Part shown: piece after piece, positions 1-5,959 of the stretch
Layout of the letters: every line of letters begins with the position of its first letter
How positions within the stretch are numbered: position 1 is the first letter of the stretch
Source of the DNA: Bacteroidota bacterium
GTDB taxonomy: Bacteria; Bacteroidota; Ignavibacteria; Palsa-1295
Direction of reading: 5' to 3'
DNA: 5,959 nt
NCBI GenBank assembly: GCA_025363505.1
Contig: JANYDV010000088.1
Coordinates: 1-5,959 of the forward strand
Notes under the pieces: model-generated
What the model was told of the DNA's origin: nothing
Databases searched by the model: none
The model's input: the letters and a program-made list of their open reading frames with translations, nothing else
Made by a program: the position numbers and the translations under genes

Positions 1-1
1 C

Positions 2-649
2 TCCGACCCACTCTTACGTCGTCCGTTTAGTGTCTATAATCTTAGCGACGACTGGATTGAGATAATCATTCAAATTCACGGAAAAGGTACACTGGAGTTG
101 TCCTATGTTTCTCCGGGCGAAATTTGCGATGTTGTCGGACCTTTGGGCATGCCGTGGGATATTAATAGTAATGACTATACGACAGCGATTCTTGTCGTCG
201 GTGGTGTCGGTGTAGCATCAATGCCACTACTTACAAAACAACTGCAAGTACAAAACAAGCCATTCGAAACATACTACGGAGCCCGTAGTGCTGAATTGTT
301 CGCAGATGAATATTTGCATAATGTTCATTACGCAACCGATGATGGTTCGAAGGGAAGTAGCGGTAATGTGGTCGCACTCCTTCGCGAGCATCTATCTCAA
401 CTTCTGTATGAAGCACCAAAATTATTTGTATGCGGACCAACACGAATGATGCAAGCCGCTTCGGCTATTGCAAAAGAGTTTGATATTCCTTGCGAGGTGA
501 GTCTTGAAACAGAGATGGCTTGCGGAATTGGAATTTGTCAGGGCTGCCCGGTACAAACAACGCCTGAGGAAATGACAAATACCGGAAAGAAATTTCATTT
601 AGTATGTACGCACGGACCGTCGTTCGATCACAAACAAATAGTCTTTTAA
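2..649 (+). CDS. pyrK: Dihydroorotate dehydrogenase B, electron-transfer subunit PyrK (5' end missing)
   Basis: PyrK carries electrons from the FMN of PyrD through a [2Fe-2S] cluster and FAD to NAD+, completing the oxidation of dihydroorotate to orotate in pyrimidine synthesis in the cytoplasm. The reading frame is open from the left edge and 215 residues are visible. Family members are roughly 250 residues, so about 40 N-terminal residues are probably missing. Counting from the first visible codon, the FAD-binding RRPFS motif is at residues 6-10, followed by GKGT at 27-30. A glycine-rich nucleotide-binding stretch (VVGGVGVAS) is at 65-73 and the FVCGP motif at 142-146. The iron-sulfur cysteines are C174, C179, C182 and C202 (C-x4-C-x2-C-x19-C). 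A TTG codon at 98-100 is internal, because the FAD motif lies upstream of it in the same frame. The stop is one base before pyrD, the usual pyrK-pyrD order. I am very confident of the identity. Confidence 0.96.
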   Translation, partial: SDPLLRRPFSVYNLSDDWIEIIIQIHGKGTLELSYVSPGEICDVVGPLGMPWDINSNDYTTAILVVGGVGVASMPLLTKQLQVQNKPFETYYGARSAELFADEYLHNVHYATDDGSKGSSGNVVALLREHLSQLLYEAPKLFVCGPTRMMQAASAIAKEFDIPCEVSLETEMACGIGICQGCPVQTTPEEMTNTGKKFHLVCTHGPSFDHKQIVF

Positions 650-650
650 G

Positions 651-1625
651 TTGAGTACACAGCCACATAGCATAAAACAAGAAGTTAATCTCTCTATTGA
701 GATCGGCGGAGTACGTTTTGCCAATCCAATTTTTGTGGCAAGCGGTACATTTGGTTATGGTTCGGAAGCAAGCCAGTTTTGTGATATATCAGCACTTGGT
801 GCAATTGTCACCAAATCAGTTAGTTGGAATCCGCGACCCGGAAATTACCCACGTCGCATCGTCGAGACTGCATCAGGTATGCTCAACTCCATCGGTCTTG
901 CAAATGTTGGTGTAGCAACATTTGTCGATGAGAAGTTACCATATCTTGCCGAATTTGACACGAAGATTATCGCAAATATCGCAGCATCGAGTATTGACGA
1001 ATATTGTCGAGTCCTTGAAAAGATTGAGAATTCGGCAACACATAATCTCGTGGGCTATGAAATCAATGTCAGTTGTCCTAATGTGAAAGACGGCGGATTA
1101 TCATTCGGGACGAACGCCCCGATGGTTGAGGAACTGACCGCCGCGTTACGCCGGCTTACAAAGAAATTATTGATCGTGAAACTAACGCCAAATGTAACAA
1201 GTGTAACACCATTCGCACAAGCTTGTGAACATGCCGGGGCTGATGCGATTAGTTTGATTAATACCGTTGTCGGAATGTCGGTTGATATTCATACTCGCAC
1301 TCCAAGACTTTCTACCGTAACCGGAGGCTTATCGGGACCGGCGATCAAACCCATCGCTCTTGCAAAAGTATATGAAGCACGCAAAGCAACGAAACTTCCG
1401 ATCATTGGTATCGGTGGGATTGCGAATGCTTCTGATGCAATGGAATTCTTTATTGTCGGGGCATCGGCAGTACAAATCGGGACAATGAATTTTGTCCACC
1501 CAGATGCAGGCGTTCGGGTCTGTGACGAACTGATAACGTTGCTTTTGCAACAAGGTCAGACAAGTGTCAAAAGTCTTATTGGCACCTTAGAAGTGCCGGA
1601 ACAAATGAAAGCCCTCGGATGGTAG
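651..1625 (+). CDS. pyrD: Dihydroorotate dehydrogenase B (NAD+), catalytic subunit PyrD type 1B
   Basis: This FMN-binding TIM-barrel enzyme oxidises dihydroorotate to orotate, the fourth step of UMP synthesis, and passes electrons to PyrK. The 324 residues match the usual family length. Visible motifs are NPIFVASGTFGYG (25-37), VTKSVS with Lys55, a GMLNSIGLAN substrate/FMN loop (76-85) and NVSCPNV (139-145), where Cys142 fits the catalytic base of class 1 enzymes. Further on come VKLTPN (176-181) and the FMN-phosphate region around GIGGIANASDA (253-263) and AVQIGT (273-278). A cysteine rather than serine as base, and the adjacent pyrK, mark it as class 1B rather than the membrane-bound quinone-linked class 2. 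The start is taken as TTG at 651: an in-frame TAG stop lies at 639-641 and no ATG precedes the first conserved motif. No Shine-Dalgarno is visible. With a one-base gap after the pyrK stop, translation is probably coupled to pyrK. Confidence 0.97.
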   Translation: MSTQPHSIKQEVNLSIEIGGVRFANPIFVASGTFGYGSEASQFCDISALGAIVTKSVSWNPRPGNYPRRIVETASGMLNSIGLANVGVATFVDEKLPYLAEFDTKIIANIAASSIDEYCRVLEKIENSATHNLVGYEINVSCPNVKDGGLSFGTNAPMVEELTAALRRLTKKLLIVKLTPNVTSVTPFAQACEHAGADAISLINTVVGMSVDIHTRTPRLSTVTGGLSGPAIKPIALAKVYEARKATKLPIIGIGGIANASDAMEFFIVGASAVQIGTMNFVHPDAGVRVCDELITLLLQQGQTSVKSLIGTLEVPEQMKALGW

Positions 1626-1635
1626 TATTAATATG

Positions 1636-1639
1636 GGAG
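1636..1639 (+). promoter_or_regulatory. Shine-Dalgarno GGAG that decides the transglycosylase start
   Basis: GGAG lies 8 bases before the ATG at 1648 and matches the core of the anti-Shine-Dalgarno complement. It overlaps and follows the alternative in-frame ATG at 1633, so it cannot serve that codon. It therefore favours initiation at 1648. It is the only clear ribosome binding site I see in the window. If the organism belongs to a lineage that seldom uses Shine-Dalgarno pairing, the argument is weaker. Confidence 0.6.
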
Positions 1640-1647
1640 CACTACCG

Positions 1648-2598
1648 ATGAAATGGCGTTATTTAGTATACGGTCTAATAATAGGGTTACTGCCGTTAAT
1701 AGTGGTTGTTCTTTTATCAAATTCCCATCCAAGTCTTTCGCGTCTTGAAGCCACATCATTTTCAGATTCAACCTCCGTTTGGCAACGCAATGTCACTTCG
1801 ATCACTCTACCAACAGAAGCATATCTTTTCGGTAAAAAAATACCACTTGAAGTTTGGGATATTAGAGAGCGGTTCGAACGCGAACTATATTATAATTGTG
1901 TCAATGCAGATCAAATCGCATTATGGTATAAACGCCTTAAACGTTGGGAGCCGATGATCGACTCATCGCTTGATGCGAACAAACTTGATCGAGACCTGAA
2001 ATATCTTATGGTCGCCGAAAGCGGCGTTCGCAATGTCGAGTCAATAGCCAAAGCAAATGGCTATTGGCAATTCATTGCCCCGACAGCAGAGCGTTGGGGA
2101 CTTCGTGTTGATAATATGATAGACGAGCGTCTCGATCCTATAAAAGCTACAGGTGCAGCAATGCGCTATTTGTCAAAACTCAGAGCCCAATTTAATGATT
2201 ATTTTCTTGCCGCAGCAGCCTATAATATGAGCGAAGATAACGTCGCAGCTGTTTTGAATTATCAACATCAATCGAGCTACTGGAACATCTATGTAAATGA
2301 AGAAACAATGCGATATGTGCTCCGTATCGCAGTTATCAAGGAAATTCTCGAACATGGCTCGCATTATGGTTTTCGTTTTGAAACTTTGACCCCTTATCAA
2401 CCATGGAATGTGCGCTATGTGACGGTGAACGGACCTATCGAGAGTATTGCTGATTGGGCTGTGGCTAATGATTGTACTTATAAAGATGTAAAGATTTACA
2501 ACCCATGGCTCATTGCACGTTCGATTCCACAAGGTATGTTCACGATAGCCCTTCCGGCAACGGATGCTGCACGAACAACGCTTAATAAAGGGAATTGA
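1648..2598 (+). CDS. Membrane-anchored lytic murein transglycosylase (SLT domain, MltD-like) with LysM-like C-terminus
   Basis: Lytic transglycosylases cleave the MurNAc-GlcNAc bond of peptidoglycan, forming 1,6-anhydro ends, and act in the periplasm. This protein has 316 residues from the ATG at 1648. Residues 5-23 are a hydrophobic signal anchor without a lipobox, so it is probably a membrane-tethered protein. IPLEVWDIRERFERE (65-79) is the lead-in typical of MltD-like proteins. The SLT domain spans about 110-235: YLMVAESGV with catalytic Glu124, then GYWQFIAPTAERWGL (138-152), DERLDP (159-164) and AAAAYNM (188-194). Residues 256-303 (YVTVNGPIESIADWA through IPQGMFTIALP) look like one LysM-type peptidoglycan-binding repeat. 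The usual AYNxG is AYNMS here, a substitution of a well conserved glycine. The gene begins 22 bases after pyrD, suggesting cotranscription. An alternative ATG at 1633 would add five residues (MGALP). The family is secure, but the exact subtype and gene name are not. Confidence 0.9.
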   Translation: MKWRYLVYGLIIGLLPLIVVVLLSNSHPSLSRLEATSFSDSTSVWQRNVTSITLPTEAYLFGKKIPLEVWDIRERFERELYYNCVNADQIALWYKRLKRWEPMIDSSLDANKLDRDLKYLMVAESGVRNVESIAKANGYWQFIAPTAERWGLRVDNMIDERLDPIKATGAAMRYLSKLRAQFNDYFLAAAAYNMSEDNVAAVLNYQHQSSYWNIYVNEETMRYVLRIAVIKEILEHGSHYGFRFETLTPYQPWNVRYVTVNGPIESIADWAVANDCTYKDVKIYNPWLIARSIPQGMFTIALPATDAARTTLNKGN

Positions 2599-2666
2599 AG
2601 TATGTCTGTTTGAACTTCGCATTAAGGGCTGGTGTTCTTTTTTACTGACGCAACGAATTGAAACTC

Positions 2667-4337
2667 ATGAAATTATCTTTTTATAGTCCGCGCCGCCTCG
2701 CTTCGATGGCTGTCGTGTTAGTGGTTTGTGGTGCCTTACTCGGTACTCGTATCGAAAAAGCCTTCTCGTTGGATAATGCTTTCGAGCAGATTCAAAAGTA
2801 TAGTGATGTCCTCAATTTGGTCAGCAAATATTATGTTGACAAAATAGACATCAATGCACTTAACGAAGCGGCAATCGTGGGGTTGCTGAATAAACTCGAC
2901 CCGCACTCTGTCTATATGCCGCCACGCAATGTGAAGCAATCGGATGAAGAGTTTAGCGGTAAGTTCGAGGGCATCGGCGTTCAGTTCGTTATGACGCCTG
3001 ATTCTATCATTCTGATCGAACAAGTATTGCCCGAAGGACCAAGCGAAAAAGTGGGGCTTCTATCGGGTGATAAAATCATTCAGATAAATAATAGACCGAC
3101 AAAAGGCTTTACCGAAGATTCTGTCCGTAATAATCTTCGAGGACCGAAGGGGACAAAAGTAAATATTTCGATAGCTCGTGCGGGTTCTTCGGAATTGCTC
3201 AGTTTTGATATTACCCGTGATGTTATTCCGTTGGTCAGCGTCACGTCGCATTTTATGGTTGATAACAAAACAGCATATATTGCACTGACACGTTTTATTG
3301 CTACTTCTCATGAAGAGATGGTCAAAGCGCTTGTGGATCTTCGCTCACAGGGAATGCAACGATTGGTACTTGACCTCCGAAATAATCCCGGCGGTTATCT
3401 TGAGCAAGCTGTAGAGATCGCTGATGAATTTTTGGGTGGTACAAAGACTATCGTTTATACCAAAGGCAGAGTGTCGAGCTTTGATGAAGTAAATGTTTCT
3501 CATCCCGGTCAATCATACGAGAAACTCCCGTTGGTTGTCTTGGTAAGCAATGGCAGCGCGAGCGCTAGCGAAATTTTCTCAGGTTCTATGCAGGATCTCG
3601 ATCGCGCACCGATTGTTGGTGAGAACACATTTGGTAAGGGGCTGGTCCAGCGCCAGTTCCAACTCAGTGACGGCAGTGCAATTCGCTTAACGATCTCTCG
3701 GTATTATACCGCCAGTGGACGGTCTATTCAGCGTCCGTATAATGGTGGTAAATATGTCAAGGGTATTCAGAGTGAAGATGAAGAAGATAACTTTGGGCAT
3801 TTAAATGATGTGACAGATAACGACTCATCGCGTCCGAAATTCAAAACCACTTCAGGAAGAATGATTTATGGCGGTGGTGGTATCACGCCTGATTTTATTG
3901 TCAAAAGCGATACCGTAACACGCACGACGATTAATCTCTTCGCCGCAAGCGTATTCTATGATTATACTCGCGACCTTGTGAGTGATCATGGTGCCGAACT
4001 TCATAAAAATTATACACCGGATTCATTTGTCAAAGACTATGTCGTTTCTGATGAAACACTTAACAAGATCATTGACAAAGGAAAAGCAAAGATCAACAGC
4101 AAGCATGATTCGGTCACTGCTAATGGGGTAAAGATGGCGGCTTCGAAACCGAAATTAGATGATAAAGAAATTGCACTAGATAAAGTCTTTATCAAAAATT
4201 GGATTCGTGCTGATCTCGGTCGTCAGATTTTCGATGCAAACGTGAGTGCTCGTATTAGAATCGAAACAGACAAGCAATTCCAGAAGGCTTTCTTGCTCGT
4301 TTCGGAAGCACAAAAGATGGCGGAGTTGTTTAAGTAA
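2667..4337 (+). CDS. ctpA: S41 family carboxyl-terminal processing protease (CtpA/Prc type) with PDZ domain
   Basis: This is a periplasmic serine protease of the C-terminal processing (tail-specific) family, which recognises and cleaves substrate proteins from their C-termini. It has 556 residues from the ATG at 2667. Residues 11-27 form a signal anchor; Cys21 is preceded by valine, so a lipobox is unlikely. The helical N-terminal segment ends with LDPHSVYMPP (77-86). The PDZ domain covers about 95-185, starting at FEGIGVQF (100-107). The protease core includes LVLDLRNNPGG (233-243) and SNGSASASEIFSG (294-306). Ser299, Lys324 (FGKGLVQ) and Gln328 have the 25- and 4-residue spacings of B. subtilis CtpB (Ser309/Lys334/Gln338). 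An acidic stretch (367-388) precedes GRMIYGGGGITPD (397-409). A helical, lysine-rich tail of about 140 residues follows, longer than in short CtpA proteins. The alternative TTG start at 2658 would add three residues; neither start has a clear Shine-Dalgarno. The family is certain, the substrate unknown. Confidence 0.94.
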   Translation: MKLSFYSPRRLASMAVVLVVCGALLGTRIEKAFSLDNAFEQIQKYSDVLNLVSKYYVDKIDINALNEAAIVGLLNKLDPHSVYMPPRNVKQSDEEFSGKFEGIGVQFVMTPDSIILIEQVLPEGPSEKVGLLSGDKIIQINNRPTKGFTEDSVRNNLRGPKGTKVNISIARAGSSELLSFDITRDVIPLVSVTSHFMVDNKTAYIALTRFIATSHEEMVKALVDLRSQGMQRLVLDLRNNPGGYLEQAVEIADEFLGGTKTIVYTKGRVSSFDEVNVSHPGQSYEKLPLVVLVSNGSASASEIFSGSMQDLDRAPIVGENTFGKGLVQRQFQLSDGSAIRLTISRYYTASGRSIQRPYNGGKYVKGIQSEDEEDNFGHLNDVTDNDSSRPKFKTTSGRMIYGGGGITPDFIVKSDTVTRTTINLFAASVFYDYTRDLVSDHGAELHKNYTPDSFVKDYVVSDETLNKIIDKGKAKINSKHDSVTANGVKMAASKPKLDDKEIALDKVFIKNWIRADLGRQIFDANVSARIRIETDKQFQKAFLLVSEAQKMAELFK

Positions 4338-4397
4338 CTCAGAATATAAATTAAGTCAGACTTTCTTACAACACGGTGGGGAAGTATCGATCTTTTG

Positions 4398-4433
4398 CAA
4401 TGCCCAAATTTAACAATTTGGGCATTGTGTTTT
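4398..4433 (+). terminator. Rho-independent terminator after the S41 protease gene
   Basis: A perfect 13-bp inverted repeat (CAATGCCCAAATT at 4398-4410 and its complement at 4415-4427) encloses a TAAC loop. TGTTTT follows at 4428-4433. It lies 60 bases after the protease stop and 30 bases beyond the stop of the convergent ABC-F gene. The T tract is on the + strand side only. Read on the - strand, the hairpin is followed by CAAAAGATC, so termination of leftward transcription there is doubtful, although the stem could still stabilise that transcript's 3' end. Confidence 0.82.
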
Positions 4434-4457
4434 AAAAGAAAATCTTGGTCAAATCAG

Positions 4458-5957
4458 TTATACTTCTGCCCCTTCGAGTTTCTCACTCGTTTCAGTCCAT
4501 GTATAGTACAATGCTTCAAGGGCAGTTTTGATTGCAGCGAGCCTTGCGATGTCGGCTTGTACTTTAATGGTATTATCATAATAAGTTGGCTCGAACATTG
4601 CGTCTTCGATTGTTTGCTTCTCAGCTTCGAGTGGTGCTATTTTTTTTTCGATCTTGGTCAGTTCGTCTTTTAGTGGCTTGAGTTTTTTATGTTTACTGTT
4701 GCGATCACTTGCTTCATTGCGCTTGCGTTCTTTTTCCGGAACAATGGGTTGCTGAACTTCCTCGACTTTTGCTTTGGCTGCGCGTTTGCTTGCTCCGATT
4801 TCGGCACGTTCTTTTTCAGCAAGTTCGATGAGATAGGTTTCGAGATCGCCGTAATATTCTTTTACCTTACCATCACCAAACGTGATGACTCGTTCAGTGA
4901 GATCACGTAAGAAATCGCGGTCATGGCTGATAACGATAATCGTCCCCTCAAAGCCAAGAAGTGCTTGTTTCAAAACTTCCTTCGAGCGCATATCAAGATG
5001 GTTCGTAGGTTCATCAAGAATAAGCGTGTTCGATGGCGTGAGCAACAACTTTGCAAGTGCCAGGCGAGATTTTTCACCACCAGATAATACTTTGACAGGC
5101 TTAATTACATCATCACCTCGAAATAAGAACGAGCCTAATAACGAGCGAATCTGCGATTCGGTATAGTTGATTTTTGATTGCGAATTAAAATACAGTGATC
5201 GTGCAACAGTGTCGATCGTCTCAAATACGGTCGCGTTTGGGTCAAGCGAGTCGGCAACGTGCTGAGCATAATATGCGAGCGAAACATTGTGCCCGATCTT
5301 CATCACACCGTCGGTTAATTGCTCGGCTCCGGCAATGATCTTGCCAAGTGTCGTTTTACCTTCGCCATTACGTCCTAAGAAAGCTATACGGTCGCCTCGC
5401 TCTACGCGAAGATCGCAATCGCTGAAGACATATTTGCTTGGCACAAAACTTTTCGCACCATTTTCAATTTCAAATACTGTTCTGCCTGAAGGACGTGCCT
5501 CTGGGAATTGAAAACTAATGAACGGTGTCTTATCAACGAGTTCGATTCGCTCCATACGTTCGAGCATTTTAACACGCGACTGTGCCTGTTTTGCTTTTGA
5601 TGCTTTGTATCGGAATCGTTCGACAAAACTTTCGAGTTCTTTGCGACGAATATTTTGTGTGGCAGCTTGTGCGGCACGCAAGACTTCGCGTTCGGCAAGC
5701 TGCTCTTCGAACTTGTCATAGTTGCCGGTGAAGACTTCGATGATTCGCTGTGGTGAAACTGAGACTATCTTCGTTGCGATGGCATTTAAGAATACGCGGT
5801 CATGCGAAACGATCAGCACTACGCCTTCGTATGAATATAAATATTGCTCAAGCCACATGATGCTCGCCAGATCAAGATGGTTGGTGGGCTCATCGAGCAA
5901 GAGGGCGTTTGGTTTCTGGAGGAGAAGTTTTGCAAGCAGAACGCGCATCTGCCAGCC
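4458..5957 (-). CDS. ABC-F family ATPase, probable ribosome-associated translation factor (N-terminus beyond the window)
   Basis: ABC-F proteins have two ABC ATPase domains and no membrane part; known members bind the ribosomal E site and relieve stalling or antibiotic block. The visible 499 residues begin in the signature loop of the first domain: GWQMRV completes the usual LSGGWxMRV, so Walker A and perhaps 150 residues are missing. The ATG at 5946-5948 is internal. In order, counting from the first visible codon: Walker B LLLDEP (19-24), H-loop SHD (51-53), the basic/helical interdomain linker (about 100-140), second Walker A GRNGEGKTT (195-203), signature LSGGE (291-295), Walker B LILDEP (312-317) and H-loop SHD (344-346). 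A charged C-terminal extension of about 120 residues (380-499) has a predicted coiled coil near 425-485, as in Uup and related subgroups. Both visible ATP sites look intact. The gene converges on the S41 protease gene. Subgroup (Uup, YdiF or YheS-like) and any antibiotic role cannot be settled here. Confidence 0.93.
   Translation of the reverse strand, partial: GWQMRVLLAKLLLQKPNALLLDEPTNHLDLASIMWLEQYLYSYEGVVLIVSHDRVFLNAIATKIVSVSPQRIIEVFTGNYDKFEEQLAEREVLRAAQAATQNIRRKELESFVERFRYKASKAKQAQSRVKMLERMERIELVDKTPFISFQFPEARPSGRTVFEIENGAKSFVPSKYVFSDCDLRVERGDRIAFLGRNGEGKTTLGKIIAGAEQLTDGVMKIGHNVSLAYYAQHVADSLDPNATVFETIDTVARSLYFNSQSKINYTESQIRSLLGSFLFRGDDVIKPVKVLSGGEKSRLALAKLLLTPSNTLILDEPTNHLDMRSKEVLKQALLGFEGTIIVISHDRDFLRDLTERVITFGDGKVKEYYGDLETYLIELAEKERAEIGASKRAAKAKVEEVQQPIVPEKERKRNEASDRNSKHKKLKPLKDELTKIEKKIAPLEAEKQTIEDAMFEPTYYDNTIKVQADIARLAAIKTALEALYYTWTETSEKLEGAEV
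4640..4648 (-). repeat. A9 homopolymer in the coding strand of the ABC-F gene
   Basis: Nine consecutive T on the + strand give A9 in the coding strand, read as GAA AAA AAA ATA (Glu-Lys-Lys-Ile, residues 437-440 of the visible protein). The tract is in the C-terminal coiled-coil extension. Losing one A gives an immediate TAG. Gaining one A gives TGA seven codons after the lysines. Either would cut about 60 residues from the C-terminus while leaving both ATPase domains whole. Whether it really varies cannot be told from one sequence. Confidence 0.7.
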
Positions 5958-5959
5958 AC

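Noticed and set aside
98..649. A complete short gene starting at TTG 98
   Set aside because: The same frame is open to the left edge and encodes the conserved RRPFS FAD motif and GKGT upstream of 98, so this TTG is internal to pyrK.
2597..2618. GAAGT/ACTTC inverted repeat after the transglycosylase gene as a terminator or operator
   Set aside because: The stem is only 5 bp around a 12-base loop and has no adjacent T tract; this is expected by chance.
2173..2622. 149-codon open frame on the - strand
   Set aside because: It lies almost entirely antisense to the transglycosylase gene, and its Cys/His/Ile-rich translation resembles no family I know; the + strand frame is clearly coding.
2610..2638. 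Possible promoter (TTGAAC at 2610-2615) ahead of the protease gene
   Set aside because: At the right spacing the -10 position reads TGTTCT, which is a poor match, so I cannot support a promoter in this gap.
2721..2741. Lipoprotein signal (Cys21) in the S41 protease
   Set aside because: The residues before the cysteine are Leu-Val-Val; a lipobox needs Gly, Ala or Ser just before Cys, so a signal anchor is more likely.
4395..4673. 92-codon + strand open frame
   Set aside because: It runs through the terminator hairpin and antisense to the ABC-F coding region, with a low-complexity Phe/Cys-rich product; it is a shadow of the coiled-coil codons.
5946..5948. ATG as the start of the ABC-F gene
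   Set aside because: The frame continues to the window edge with Gly-Trp-Gln, which completes the ABC signature GGWxMRV, so the Met is internal and the true start lies outside.

Overview
The window holds four ordinary bacterial housekeeping-type genes on the + strand, or parts of them, and one gene on the - strand that runs off the right edge. The base composition looks moderately AT-rich and there are no mobile elements, tRNA, rRNA or CRISPR signatures. The best guess at the source is a Bacteroidota/Chlorobi-group (FCB) bacterium, possibly from the Ignavibacteria/Kapabacteria side. This rests on the style of the lytic transglycosylase (an 'IPLEVWDIRERFERE' lead-in to the SLT domain), the S41 protease (a 'GRMIYGGGGITPD' block and a long C-terminal tail), the TTG start of pyrD and the mostly weak ribosome binding sites. 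It is an inference from remembered family patterns, not a measured placement.

Layout. Positions 2-649 are the 3' part of pyrK, the electron-transfer subunit of NAD-dependent dihydroorotate dehydrogenase, and it is open at the left edge. One base later comes pyrD (651-1625), the type 1B catalytic subunit. Together the two make the PyrD-PyrK enzyme of de novo pyrimidine synthesis. Twenty-two bases after pyrD starts a membrane-anchored lytic transglycosylase of the SLT/MltD kind (1648-2598), the only gene here with a clear Shine-Dalgarno. After a 68-base gap comes a complete S41 carboxyl-terminal processing protease (CtpA/Prc type, 2667-4337) with signal anchor, PDZ domain and Ser/Lys/Gln catalytic residues. 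A perfect 13-bp hairpin followed by a short T tract (4398-4433) ends this rightward unit. Facing it on the - strand is an ABC-F protein (4458-5957) whose N-terminal part lies beyond the right edge.

How the genes work together. pyrK and pyrD are a functional pair. The transglycosylase and the protease both act in the cell envelope. S41 proteases are known in other bacteria (E. coli Prc, Pseudomonas CtpA) to control peptidoglycan hydrolases, so their adjacency may matter, but nothing in the sequence proves it. The ABC-F protein is unrelated and would act on ribosomes. I found no convincing evidence of a new biological system. The observations worth a second look are modest: an A9 homopolymer in the ABC-F gene, a substituted motif residue in the transglycosylase, start-site questions and the transglycosylase/protease pairing.
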